Origin: Hemibagrus wyckioides
Taxonomy: Eukaryota; Chordata; Actinopteri; Siluriformes; Bagridae
Reading direction: 5' to 3'
DNA length: 64,000 nt
Assembly: GCF_019097595.1 (NCBI RefSeq)
Contig: NC_080715.1
Span: 7,392,073 to 7,456,072 of the forward strand
The position numbers and the translations under genes were made by a program. Positions 22,601 through 35,600 of the stretch are shown here, in pieces. The notes beneath the pieces are model-generated. The model was not told where the DNA came from. It saw only the letters and a list, made by a program, of their open reading frames with translations, and did not search any database. The stretch's first letter is position 1. The number at the start of each line of letters is the position of its first letter.

Positions 22601-23064
22601 TGATGAGATGATAAGAAGCAATGGTATTGTCCATCAGTGCAGATGATACATATGGGAGGAGTTTAAAAGAAGAATCAGGTGCTTGTGATTTGACCAGTTT
22701 GATGAAAAATAAAGCACAAAAAAAGCATAAAATGAAGGGGGGGGGTTGTCCAGTAAAATGCAGTTTTGCATTTAAGGGGAAAGAGAGAAAGTCAGTACAG
22801 TAACTCAGTGGTGGTGGAGCAGAAAAGCATCTCAGAACATGGCAGAGCCTGGAACTGTGAGGCTCATGGTCTACACCACCACCAGTCCTCTGACGGACAC
22901 AAGGCGTGACTGCCTGATAGCTGCATGAATCATCAGGGGTGCAGGTGCTCTGCTAACTCAGTGCATGGTGAGGGTCAGTTTCCATGTGCTATAGGGTTTT
23001 TATGATGCTTCGGTTGTAAACTGAGTGAAACACGAGTGTAGAAATGTCAGCTTAACGAGAAGGG
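22601..23064. other. Low-copy sequence
   Basis: 22650-22720 shows weak similarity to 19795-19860 (GGGAGGAG, TTAAAAGA, TTTGA). Otherwise nothing. Confidence 0.4.
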
Positions 23065-23146
23065 TTACATTCAGGCTGGATAATTCTGGCTTCTTCAGAT
23101 GAAGTGTTTATGGGTAGGATCCTGAATTATACTTGAAAATGATTAC

Positions 23147-23414
23147 TTGAAAAGCAAGCAAGCAAGAAAGAAAAAGAAAGCAAGAAAGCAAGAAAGCAAG
23201 AAAGAAAGCAAGAAAGAAAGCAAGAAAGCAAGAAAGCAAGAAAGCAAGAAAGAAAGCAAGAAAGCAAGAAAGCAAGAAAGAAAGCAAGAAAGCAAGAAAG
23301 AAAGCAAGAAAGAAAGCAAGAAAGAAAGAAAGCAAGAAAGAAAGCAAGAAAGAAAGCAAGAAAGAAAGCAAGCAAGAAAGAAAGCAAGAAAGCAAGAAAG
23401 CAAGAAAGAAAGAA
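23147..23414. repeat. (GAAA/GCAA)n array
   Basis: About 268 bp alternating GAAAGCAA and GAAA units after the duplicated flank at 23083-23108. Confidence 0.97.
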
Positions 23415-23477
23415 GATTAAAATTTCAGTTATGTTTTTTTTTTTTTTAACAGTTGACTCTCAGGGTCTGTAATTTGG

Positions 23478-23512
23478 ATGGATGGATGGATGGATTGATT
23501 CATTCATTCATG
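23478..23512. repeat. (GGAT)n-(CATT)n microsatellite
   Basis: Short GGAT run directly followed by a CATT run. Confidence 0.85.
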
Positions 23513-24630
23513 TGACAGTTATATACAGTTGAGTCAGAATCCAGTCATGAATCAGAGTATCTGAGGGTTGAAGCTTGTACTCAGAGTCCTGCAGCGGCTC
23601 TCATTCTCACCTGCACACCTCCCAACACACTGCTCCCTGATCAATTTAATAACTAATAATCAATACTGCAAAAAAAATCTACTAAAATCCAATAAATAAC
23701 ACCGTTAATCCCAGGAAAACACAGACATCGCGATTTCTTCCCAGCCTTTCTTATTTTCACCCAAACAAAGAGGTGTTTCAAGCGCTAACTGATGTCCGAA
23801 CTTTTCCCCCTCCCTCGTGCGTGCCAGCTCTTGTCTGATTCCATTTAAATATTCATATTAGAGAACACATCACTTTGGCTGCGCAAATTACTTTCATAAA
23901 GTGATTTTAACTGGGGGCAGCACTCGTTATTTCAGCTCTGCCGTTTCCATGGAGACTACAGGAACCTCTGCTACATGAAATCTCTCTCTCTCTCTCTCTC
24001 ACTTTTTCTTTTTCACCTCCACAGACACAATCACTAATGGTCATTTTCCAGCTCTGACAGGCTGCAACCCGAGCAACCACATACTAATCCCAGTCTCTTC
24101 CATCTACACCAAGAGATCGATTCCGTCTGAGTAAGGTCGTGATTAAAGCCGGGAGCACTAGCCCCGCCCCTCGTGCTAAGCTTAATCATTCTTAGCATTG
24201 CATACGAGCTGGCTGCGGGGATGATCAGAGTCGCTGTGGTGAATTAGGGCTGGGTTTATGGTTCAAAAATGGAGATATGACCTCGCCGTATTTATCAGGT
24301 TTTTTTTGTCAAACGTTAAATAAATGAAAAATGGTTAAGTAAGGGGGGTGTCTTAAGTGGCAAGGATCCAGAACCAATAGAGAAATGAGACAAATATGCA
24401 TGGGAAGACTGCGCAACACATGATGACACAAAGACGACAGATAGAAGAAGGCGAGCTAATCAAGAGCTAACACGAAACAGGCGAACACAGTCAACAGGAC
24501 AGAAACCAAACACAAACACATGGTGTTTGTCACCATGGCAACATCTCTAAATGATTATAGTCTCTAAAAACGCAAGCGAGGTTAACTGCCAACAAATATT
24601 AACAATTTTTTTTTTTCTAAAATCAGATAA
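23513..24630. other. Low-copy sequence; 23740-24270 complex
   Basis: There is a CT run at about 23980-24002. 23740-24270 is nonrepetitive and of higher complexity, and could hold regulatory DNA. No exon recognised. Confidence 0.35.
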
Positions 24631-24735
24631 AGAAAGCAAGAAAGAAAGCAAGATCAAGCAAGCAAGCAAGAAAGAAAGAAAGCAAGAAAGCAAGCAAGAA
24701 AGAACGCAAGCAAGCAAGAAAGCAAGCAAGAAAGA

Positions 24736-24770
<35 letters not shown>

Positions 24771-24881
24771 AAAGCAAGAAAGCAAGCAAGAAAGAAAGCA
24801 AGATCAAGCAAGCAAGAAAGAAAGAAAGCAAGAAAGCAAGCAAGAAAGAACGCAAGCAAGCAAGAAAGCAAGCAAGAAAGA

Positions 24882-24920
<39 letters not shown>

Positions 24921-25222
24921 AAAGAAAGCAAGATCAAGCAAGCAAGAAAGAAAGAAAGCAAGAAAGAAAGCAAGCAAGAAAGAAAGCAAGATCAAGCAAG
25001 CAAGCAAGAAAGAAAGAAAGCAAGAAAGCAAGCAAGCAAGCAAGAAAGAAAGCAAGAAAGCAAGCAAGCAAGAAAGAAAGCAAGAAAGAAAGAAAGAAAG
25101 CAAGAAAGAAAGCAAGAAAGCAAGAAAGAAAGCAAGCAAGAAAGCAAGCAAGAAAGCAAGCAAGAAAGAAAGCAAGCAAGAAAGCAAGCAAGAAAGAAAG
25201 ATCAAGCAAGCAAGAAAGAAAC
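24631..25222. repeat. (GCAA/GAAA)n array with higher-order repeats
   Basis: About 590 bp of AAGC and AAAG units. The rare block AGATCAAGCA marks larger repeats at 24651, 24801, 24931, 24989 and 25199. Two ~130-150 bp segments after it are nearly the same, including AAGAACGCAAGC at 24701 and 24845. The 253-residue open frame across it is pure repeat. Confidence 0.97.
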
Positions 25223-25320
25223 CCCCCCGAGACGACACGAGGAAGAAACCATGAGAGGAAGCAGACTCCAACAGGAACCTCATCCTCATCCGAGAGACAC
25301 TGGAGAGTGTGATTAGAAAT
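25223..25320 (-). repeat. Dispersed repeat X, copy 3
   Basis: GAGGAAGAAACCATGAGAGG, 'agcagactcc', GGAACCTCATCCTCATCC and GAGACACTGGAGAGTGTGAT. Matches 20835-20925. Confidence 0.6.
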
Positions 25321-26341
25321 CCTTTCCTCTCTATATCTCTACACTCAAGTGTGAGTGAATAACCAGCATCTTTTGTGTATTTTAAATGAATCTGATCCTC
25401 AGCACAAAATCTGACTCCATTCTAGATTTAAGTCTTTTCTGGTGAAGTTCTCCGATGTTCAGCCATGGAGCGCTCACTTTTGGTTTAACCAGTCGTTAAA
25501 AATGCTAAAGACTTTTCTTCTGAGAGCTCTTAAGGATCACGCAAGTCTGTCGTTTTCATAACTGTAGTAGGAAATGTCAGAATTTATACATTTACGGATG
25601 CAAAATACATATTTTCCGCCCCGGGCCAAGACTTACTGCAGCAAATTCTGCACTAACAGCCACTTTATTAACTCCTCTCGTAGCTCCTGGCTTTTTCCTC
25701 CAGCAACCGAGCGAAGTCTAACTCTATGTGATTTGGTATGGATATGTATTAAGAAACATATCCTTCATGTTTGGAAATTTTTCCACTCGGTCTCAGCGAG
25801 CCGGGTCTCTCTCTCTCTCTGTCTCTCTCTCCCTCGCTCCCAAACCTACTTAGTGTTATTACACTTGATCAAACACTAATGGACGTTATTATTCAGTGGT
25901 GGGGAAAAGCCTAAAGCAAATTGAATCCTCCCGTGGAGGGGATTGTTATCTCGCTCAAAGCAACACCGTGTCTGACATACACGAGCGCGGCAGGTACAAA
26001 TTCCTCCCGGGCCGAAGCGGCTCGCCATTGTGCATGCTTTAAAAGCAAAACGGCGGCGAGCATTAGGCGGAGGTCAACGAGACCGGCCCACACATTAATC
26101 ACTCTTAGTGCTGACAGAGCTGTTCGCTATAACAAATGTTTGCAATTATAGTCACTGTGGGGGAAAAAAAAAAGTTTGTGTAATTACAAATGAGGCAGGT
26201 GTGTGCATGATGATGATGATGGGTGCAGTCTCCTATAATGACCAAATTCCATATAACATTCATATTTCTGATTATTTTCGCTCATTAGGAATGATCTAAC
26301 AGTTAGAGCTAGAATAATCGTGTATCCACTTATAACTAAGT
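25321..26341. other. Low-copy sequence; possible conserved block 25905-26130
   Basis: CT run at 25806-25835. 25905-26130 is CpG-rich and complex (CTCCCGTGGAGGGG hairpin at 25928, CGGCGGCGAGC near 26050), in contrast to the AT-rich surroundings. Open frames exist on both strands but show no family resemblance. Confidence 0.4.
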
Positions 26342-26640
26342 TTATACATCGACGAGGCATAACATTATGACCACCTGCCTGATATTGTGTTCGTGTCAAA
26401 ATAGCCTTGACCCCATCATGCACTGTGTATCCTGACACCTTTCAATCAGAACCAGCATTAAGTTCTCCGTGCATCAATGAGCCAGTGACCCTGTCACCGG
26501 TTCACCACTGTTCCTTTCTTGGACCACTTTTGATAGATGCTGACCACTACAGACTGGGAACACCCCACAAGAGCTGCAGTTTTGGAGATGCTCTGATCCA
26601 GTCGTTTAGCCATCACAACCTTATATATATTGATATATTT
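26342..26640 (-). mobile_element. Internally deleted Tc1/mariner-type element
   Basis: Begins with a terminal repeat matching that of 8899-9765 (GGCATAACATTATGACCACC, 'tgcctgatattgtgtt'). It then jumps to a distant internal region: GCACTGTGTATCCTGACACC, 'tgcatcaatgagcca', CGGTTCACCACTGTTCCTTT, GGGAACACCCCACAAGAGCT. These are the complement of the transposase N-terminal half. The middle of the gene and the other terminus are missing. Nonfunctional. Confidence 0.75.
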
Positions 26641-26794
26641 CAATACATCTCGGCATGCTCAGCGCAGAGTTTGTGGTGTCCATCACTGTAAGACAATCAG
26701 TGAGCCCTTGACTGTACACTAGTGATCAGAAATGGACATTAACAGTCAAACAAATGAATGATGTTCAGGCTGTGAGTCTGATCTAAAATGAGTC

Positions 26795-26995
26795 TGTTGG
26801 CTTTCAGTGTGTTTTAGACGTGTGTTTTTCCTTCTATCAGATAACCTTACACAGAATTTTACTGGTTGAAGATCAATTTTAGATCATTATGAACAAGCAC
26901 TTAGAGCATCTCAGAACAGAAATTGGTTCGATATCATTTAGTTGAAGATAGAAACATTTGGGTGAAATAAAACAAATCATTTGTTAAAGCTTTTA
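26795..26995 (+). repeat. Dispersed repeat R, copy 2
   Basis: Order: 'gttggctttcagtgtg', GACGTGTGTTTTTCCTTCT, TAACCTTACACAGAATTTTA (26842-26861), 'gaacaagcacttagagcatctcag', CAGAAATTGGTTCGATATCA, 'tatatgaatatatttgcaat'. The same order as the copies at 45062 (reverse) and 54893. Confidence 0.8.
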
Positions 26996-26999
26996 TATG

Positions 27000-28080
27000 A
27001 ATATATTTGCAATATAAATACAGGAAACAGACTTGGCAGTGGAAACATCTGATCATAAGATCTGATCATAAGATCTTATGAACGACTGAAAATGTTTTTT
27101 CTCACTCGAAATATTGACTTTATTCTCCAGTGTATCTACAGCGTTATTTTTTGCACTGTTACCAATTTATTGACCAAACTGTACAGTCAACTAAATTAAA
27201 TTTATTATTAAAAAATGGCACAGTGAACAAGGTGTGAATTAAGCTTCGAGTTTATCGCCATGTGCAGAAAGAGTGCTTTAAAGTATCTAGTGTGTTAGTG
27301 TGTATACAGTGGAAGTCCTAGTGGAAGATATTGCACATATTCCACACTATAAATTAAAAACGTAATACAGACACAAAAATTGAGGGGGGGGATAGATAGA
27401 TCAATCGATCGATAGATAAATAGATAATGTTTAATTAATTTCTATATAAAAGTTTGTCGAATAGAAATGACTATAAATCCTATAAATTATCAACCATAAT
27501 ATAGAGAGTATAAAAACAAAATAAATAAACTGATACATTTATTTGTTTGTTCATTTACATATATATTTCCATCTATCTATCAATCTATACCTTGTTTACA
27601 CTGCTTAATGATATCACTTTTACAGACAGACAGATAGATAGATAATTCAATTAAATCAAATTAAATGGTTCAATAAATTTAATTATTTATTTTGTTTGTG
27701 TTCATATTATGCTAACAATTTATTGATTTTTGCAATAGCTTCCACATAACCTCCACTATTTATTTATCCACTATTTGTTTAATTATTTATTTTCACAATT
27801 GATCCATTTTTTTAAGCAGTGTAAACATGGTATACAGCCCAGGTGTCATAGTGACAGATGCTGCACATATTCAGTGCTATCAATTATTAACATAATATAG
27901 AAATTAAAACAAGATCAATTAAATGAAATTAAATCAAGTAAAATCAAATAACATTTATTTATTCATTAATTAATTCATTTATAATAAAAAAAAATTATAT
28001 ATACATACACATTATATATATATATAAAAAAAATATATGACACTGAGTACAAGGACATCTGAAATTGGAGTCTGATATCA
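27000..28080. repeat. AT-rich DNA with GATA/TCTA microsatellites and a weak direct repeat
   Basis: GATA runs near 27393-27425 and 27630-27645 and a TCTA run at 27571-27590. The stretch 27300-27380 (TATACAGTGGAAGTCCTAG, GCACATATTCCACACTAT) is echoed at 27830-27910 (TATACAGCCCAGGTGTCATA, GCACATATTCAGTGCTAT), suggesting two copies of an old repeat 530 bp apart. Confidence 0.5.
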
Positions 28081-28966
28081 GTACAGTACAACCATCAGTG
28101 TCGCTCTAAGTGATGATAATGATCAAGAGCAGTAATGGTATATAGAGCTTTGTGCTGGTGTTATTGGTTACAGCTCAACAGTCTGAAGAGTCACATGACC
28201 TCGACTGAAGCCTCTAGAACAAGAACTAAAACACAACACCATCATTTTATTTCCACCTAATTGTTTTTTTTTGGTTTTTGTTTTTTTTTTCATCGTTCAG
28301 TCATTTTCAATTCAATTATTTTAAATAAACTACAGGACAAACTAAACTTGCAGCACTGACAATGAAGTCATTTTGGAGCAAACTGAGCTGCCAAAGCCTT
28401 TAGTGCTTTGGAAGGGAAAAAGAAGAAGAAGAAGAAAGAAAAAAAAAATTGTTTTTTTTATTTCAAACCCTGAATTTTCCACTTTAGATCATGTTTCTGA
28501 GTTTTGGACAATTTGGCGCTAATTGTTTGAACAACAGTCTCATCCAGTCATCCAGCTGACTTTACTTACAATATGAGCACTTCACTGGAACAATCCAAAC
28601 ACAAAGATCCAGAGGAGGATGTGATTATATAAGAGGAAAGACATTCGATTTAAATAAATAAATAAATAAATAAATAAAAACAGTACATTCAGAAGGCATA
28701 GCAGCTTTAAATACAATACAAAGTACGTTTACAGTTCCACAGTGTCAGATATCTCAATTCTGACATTACAGGAATCATAAAATCCTACATGATGCCTTAA
28801 TAATGTTTTCAGAACTGTGTGTCGAAGCTCCGCTCTGCTTTCTCTGCTTTCTGAGCCAGAGGATCGAGGCGGCTGCTTATTTTTACACATCGAATACAAG
28901 GGCTAAATGTAGGCTGCGGACGTGTCCAGACTGGAGAAAATGAATCTTAACTACAGCATTAGCTGT

Positions 28967-28999
<33 letters not shown>

Positions 29000-29600
29000 A
29001 TCTATCCCTGGCACTCATGCAGCTCTAAGTGAAGAAGTGTTGCTAAAACCTGCATCACGTTCACACTCCACTTACCAGAAAAAAATAAAAAATAAAGTTC
29101 CATCCTGATCAATAAAGTCAAAGACGTGAAACAACACACCTTCAATATTTAATGAGCTCCACGAGCATTTATGAAAGCTGATTATGTAAACGGTTCATCA
29201 GTGTGAAGGTAAGTACCGCCTGCTGGCCGAGGGGAAACAAAGCGGCTCGGGAAATTTAATGATGTTTTTTCAGTAGGGACCCTGATTTAGTGGATAAATG
29301 TAAGAAAATAATCAGACACGGTGGTGAGGAAGCCAACAACAGCCTGGGGAGACAGCTGTGGACAAAACGAGCACAAAGTAAATCCTGTGTTTATTTCTGT
29401 TTACTGTAAGAGTCTTGCTGACTGGAGATGATCGCTTGCAGAACTCTGTATGTGTCAGAACAAGCAAGTTAATGATGTTAGGGCTGGGAAACCCCTCAGA
29501 TGATGCAGTGCAGGAAAACAGCCAAAAAAAAGAGCTGCAACTTCTTTTTAAAATTATTTATAAATGAATAAAAAATTAACCAAACTATACCAAAACCATC
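28081..29600. other. Low-copy sequence with short simple repeats
   Basis: AAAT run at about 28650-28678, CA run at 28970-28997, T-rich and A-rich tracts at 28262-28300 and 28415-28450. No exon recognised. Confidence 0.5.
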
Positions 29601-32600
29601 ATTCACTAATTCTCAGCCACACACTCCATTACCTGTTCCTGTACCATGTCCGTATTCACTCACACACTTCCTCATTCACTCTCCTTCTCCCACCATAAAT
29701 CCTTCACTCATTCATACACACTCTCACTCATCCACTTACTTACTCATTTATCTCCTCACTCACTCATCCACTTACTTACTCATCTAACTCCTTGCTCACT
29801 CATCCACTTCTTCACTTACTCATCTATTTCCTCACTCACTCATCCACTTCCTCATTCACTCATTTCCTCACTCACTCATCCACTTCCTTACTTACTCATC
29901 TAACTCCTCACTCACTCATCCACTTCCTTACTTACTCATCTATTTCCTCACTCACTCATCCATGTCCTCACTCACTCATCTAACTCCTCACTCACTCATC
30001 CACTTCCTCACTCACTCAATCATTTCCTCACTCACTCTTCCACCTCCTCACTCATCCACTTCCTTACTTACTCATCTATTTCCTCACTCACTCATCCACT
30101 TCCTCATTCACTCATCCACTTCCTCATTCACTCATCCACTTCCTCATTCACTCATCCACTTCCTCACTCACTCATCCACTTCCTCACTCACTCATCCACT
30201 TCCTCACTCACTCATCCGCTTTCTTACTTGCTCATCTAACTCGTCACTCACTCATCCACTTCCTCATTCAATCATCTAACTCCTCACTCACTCATCCACT
30301 TCCTCACTCACTCATCCACCTCCTCACTCACTCATCCACTTCCTCACTCACTCATCCACTTCCTCACTCACTCATCCGCTTTCTTACTTGCTCATCTAAC
30401 TCGTCACTCACTCATCCACTTCCTCATTCAATCATCTAACTCCTCACTCACTCATCCACTTCCTCACTCACTCATCCACCTCCTCACTCACTCATCCACT
30501 TCCTCACTCACTCATCCACTTCCTCACTCACTCATCCATTTCCACTCACTCATCCACTTCATTCACTCATCTACTTCCTCACTCACTCATCCACTTCCTC
30601 ATTCACTCATCTAACTCCTCACTCACTCATCCACTTCCTCACTCACTCATCCACTTCCTCACTCACTCATCCATTTCCACTCACTCATCCACTTCATACA
30701 CTCATCTACTTCCTCACTCACTCATCCACTTCATTCACTCATCTACTTCCTCACTCACTCATCCACTTCCTCATTCACTCATCTAACTCCTCACTCACTC
30801 ATCCACTTCCTCACTCACTCATCCACTTCCTCACTCACTCATCCACTTCCTCACTCACTCATCCATTTCCACTCACTCATCCATTTCCACTCACTCATCC
30901 ACTTCATTCACTCATCTACTTCCTCACTCACTCATCCACTTCCTCATTCACTCATCTAACTCCTCACTCACTCATCCACTTCCTCATTCACTCATTTCCT
31001 CACTCACTCATCCACTTCCTTACTTACTCATCCACTTCCTCACTCACTCATCCACTTCCTCACTCACTCATCCACTTCCTTACTTGCTCATCTAACTCAT
31101 CACTCACTGATCCACTTCCTCACTCACTCATCCACCTCCTCACTCACTCATCCACTTACTTACTCACTCATCTATATCCTCATTCACTCATCCACTTCCT
31201 CACTCACTCATCCACTTCCTCATTCACTCATCTATTTCCTCACTCACTCATCCACTTCCTTACTTACTCATCTAACTCCTCACTCACTCATCCACTTCCT
31301 CACTCACTCATCCACTTCCTCACTCACTCATCCACTTCCTTACTCACTCATCCACTTCCTCACTCACTCATCCATTTCCACTCACTCATCCACTTCATTC
31401 ACTCATCTACTTCCTCACTCACTCATCCACTTCCTCATTCACTCATCTATTTCCTCACTCACTCATCCACTTCCTCATTCACTCATTTCCTCACTCACTC
31501 ATCCACTTCCTTACTTACTCATCCACTTCCTCACTCACTGATCCACTTCCTCACTCACTCATCCACCTCCTCACTCACTCATCCACTTACTTACTCACTC
31601 ATCTATATCCTCACTCACTCATCCACTTCCTCACTCACTCATCCACTTCCTCATTCACTCATCTATTTCCTCACTCACTCATCCACTTCCTTACTTACTC
31701 ATCTAACTCCTCACTCACTCATCCACTTCCTCACTCACTCATCCATTTCCTCACTCACTCATCCACTTCCTCACACACTCATCCACTTCCTCACACACTC
31801 ATCTATTTCCTCACTCACTCATCCACTTCCTCACACACTCATCCACTTCCTCACACACTCATCTAACTCCTCACTCACTCATCCACTTCCTCACTCACTC
31901 ATCCACTTCCTCACTCACTCATCTAACTCCTCACTCACTCATCCACTTCCTCATTCACTCATCTAACTCCTCACTCACTCATCCACTTCCTCATTCACTC
32001 ATCTAACTCCTCACTCACTCATCCACTTCCTCACTCACTCATCCACTTCCTCATTCACTCATTTATTTCCTCACTCACTCATCCACTTCCTTACTTACTC
32101 ATCTAACTCCTCACTCACTCATCCACTTCCTCACTCACTCATCCACTTCCTCATTCACTCATCTATTTCCTCACTCACTCATCCACTTCCTTACTTACTC
32201 ATTCACTTCCTCACTCACTCATCTAACTCCTCACTCACTCATCCACCTCCTCACTCACTCATCCACTTCCTTACTTACTCATCTAACTCCTCACTCACTC
32301 ATCCACTTCCTTACTTACTCATCTAACTCCTCACTCACTCATCTATTTCCTCACTCACTCATCCACTTCCTTACTTACTCATCTATTTCCTCACTCACTC
32401 ATCCACGTCCTCACTCACTCATCTATTTCCTCACTCACTCATCCACTTCCTCACTCACTCATCCACTTCCTCACTCACTCATCCACTTCCTTACTTACTC
32501 ATCTAACTCCTCACTCACTCATCCACTTCCTTACTTACTCATCTATTTCCTCACTCACTCATCCACGTCCTCACTCACTCATCTAACTCCTCACTCACTC

Positions 32601-35600
32601 ATCCACTTCCTCACTCACTCATCCACTTCCTCACTCACTCATCCACTTCCTCACTCACTCATCCACTTCCTCACTCACTCATCTAACTCCTCACTCACTC
32701 ATCCACCTCCTCACTCACTCATCCACTTCCTCACTCACTCATCCACTTCCTCACTCACTCATCCACTTCCTCACTCACTCATCCACCTCCTCACTCACTC
32801 ATCCACCTCCTCACTCACTCATCCACCTCCTCACTCACTCATCCACTTCCTCACTCACTCATCCACTTCCTCACTCACTCATCCACCTCCTCACTCACTC
32901 ATCCACCTCCTCACTCACTCATCCACCTCCTCACTCACTCATCCACTTCCTCACTCACTCATCCACTTCCTCACTCACTCATCTAACTCCTCACTCACTC
33001 ATCCACTTCCTCATTCACTCATCCACTTCCTCACTCACTCATCCACTTCCTTACTCACTCATCCACTTCCTTACTTACTCATCCACTTCCTTACTTACTC
33101 ATCTACTTCCTTACTTACTCATCTAACTCCTCACTCACTCATCCACTTCCTCACTCACTCCTCCACTTCCTCACTCATCCACTCATCTATTTCCTCATTC
33201 ACTCATCCACTTCTTCACTCACTCATCCACTTCCTCACTCATCCACTTCCTCACTCACTCATCCACCTCCTCACTCACTCATCCACTTCCTTACTCACTC
33301 ATCTATTTCCTCATTCACTCATCCACTTCTTCACTCACTCATCTAACTCCTCACTCACTCATCTAACTCCTCACTCACTCATCCACTTCCTCACTCATCC
33401 ACTTCCTCACTCACTCATCTAACTCCTCACTCACTCATCCACCTCCTCACTCACTCATCCAACTCCTCACTCACTCATCCACCTCCTCACTCACTCATCC
33501 ACTTCCTCACTCACTCATCCACTTCCTCACTCACTCATCCACTTCCTCACTCACTCATCCACTTCCTCACTCACTCATCCACTTCCTCACTCACTCATCC
33601 ACTTCCTCACACACTCATCCACTTCCTCACTCACTCATCCGCTTTCTTACTTGCTCATCTATTTCCTCACTCACTCCTCCACTCACTCATCCACTCATCC
33701 CTCACTCACTAATCCATCTCACTCACTCACTCATCCATCCACTTCATTCACTCATCCACTTCCTCACTCACTCATCCACTTCCTCACTCACTCATCCACT
33801 TCCTCACTCACTCATCCACTTCCTCACTCACTCATCTAACTCCTCACTCACTCATCCACCTCCTCACTCACTCATCCACCTCCTCACTCACTCATCCACT
33901 TCCTCATTCACTCATCCACTTCCTCACTCACTCATCCACTTCCTTACTCACTCATCCACTTCCTTACTCATCCACTTCCTTACTTACTCATCTAACTCCT
34001 CACTCACTCCTCCACTTCCTCACTCATCCACTCATCTATATCCTCACTCACTCATCCACTTCCTCATTCACTCATTTATTTCCTCACTCACTTATCCACT
34101 TCCTCATTCACTCATCTATTTCCTCACTCACTCATCCACTTCCTCATTCACTCATCTATTTCCTCACTCACTCATCCACTTCCTTATTTACTCATCTAAC
34201 TCCTCACTCACTCATCCACTTCCTCATTCACTCATCTAACTCCTCACTCACTCATCCACTTCCTCACTTACTCATCCACTTCCTCACTCATTCATCCACT
34301 TCCTCATTCACTCATCTATTTCCTCACTCACTCATCCACTTCCTCATTCACTCATCTATTTCCTCACTCACTCATCCACTTCCTCATTCACTCATCTATT
34401 TCCTCACTCACTCATCCACTTCCTTACTTACTCATTCACTTCCTCAATCACTCATCCACTTCCTCATTCACTCATCTATTTCCTCACTCACTCATCCACT
34501 TCCTTACTTACTCCTCTATTTCCTCACTCACTCATCCACTTCCTCATTCACTCATCTAACTCCTCACTCACTCATCCACTTCCTCACTCATTCATTTCCT
34601 CACTCACTCATCCACTTCCTCACTCATTCATCCACTTCCTCATTCATTCATCCACTTCCTCACTCATTCATCCACCTCCTCACTCACTCATCCACCTCCT
34701 CACTCACATCTGCTTCCTTACTTACTCATCTAACTCCTCACTCATTCATCCACTTCCTCACTCACTCATCCACTTCCTCACTCATTCATCCACTTCCTCA
34801 CTCACTCATCCACCTCCTCACTCACTCATCCACTTCCTCATTCACTCATCTATTTCCTCACTCACTCATCCACTTCCTTATTTACTCATCTAACTCCTCA
34901 CTCACTCATCCACTTCCTCATTCACATCCACTTCCTTACTCATCTAACTCCTCACTCACTCATCCACTTCCTCACTCATTCATTTCCTCACTCACTCATC
35001 CACTTCCTCACTCATTCATCCACTTCCTCATTCATTCATCTATTTCCTCACTCACTCATCCACCTCCTCACTCACTTCACCTTACTCATCTAACTCCTCA
35101 CTCACTCATCCACTTCCTCACTCATTCCACTTCCTCACTCACTCATCCACTTCCTCACTCATTCATCCACTTCCTCATTCATTCATCCACTTCCTCACTC
35201 ATTCATCCACCTCCTCACTCACTCATCCACCTCCTCACTCACATCTGCTTCCTTACTTACTCATCTAACTCCTCACTCATTCATCCACTTCCTCACTCAC
35301 TCATCCACTTCCTCACTCATTCATCCACTTCCTCACTCACTCATCCACCTCCTCACTCACTCATCCACTTCCTCATTCACTCATCTATTTCCTCACTCAC
35401 TCATCCACTTCCTTATTTACTCATCTAACTCCTCACTCACTCATCCACTTCCTCATCCACTCATCTAACTCCTCACTCACTCATCCACTTCCTCACTTAC
35501 TCATCCACTTCCTCACTCATTCATCCACTTCCTTACTTACTCCTCTATTTCCTCACTCACTCATCCACTTCCTCATTCACTCATCTATTTCCTCACTCAT

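Noticed and set aside
24551..25312. 253-codon open frame on the + strand, lysine/serine/glutamine-rich
   Set aside because: It follows the GCAA/GAAA simple repeat exactly, overlaps several open frames on the other strand and has no domain. Stop-free reading follows from the base composition.
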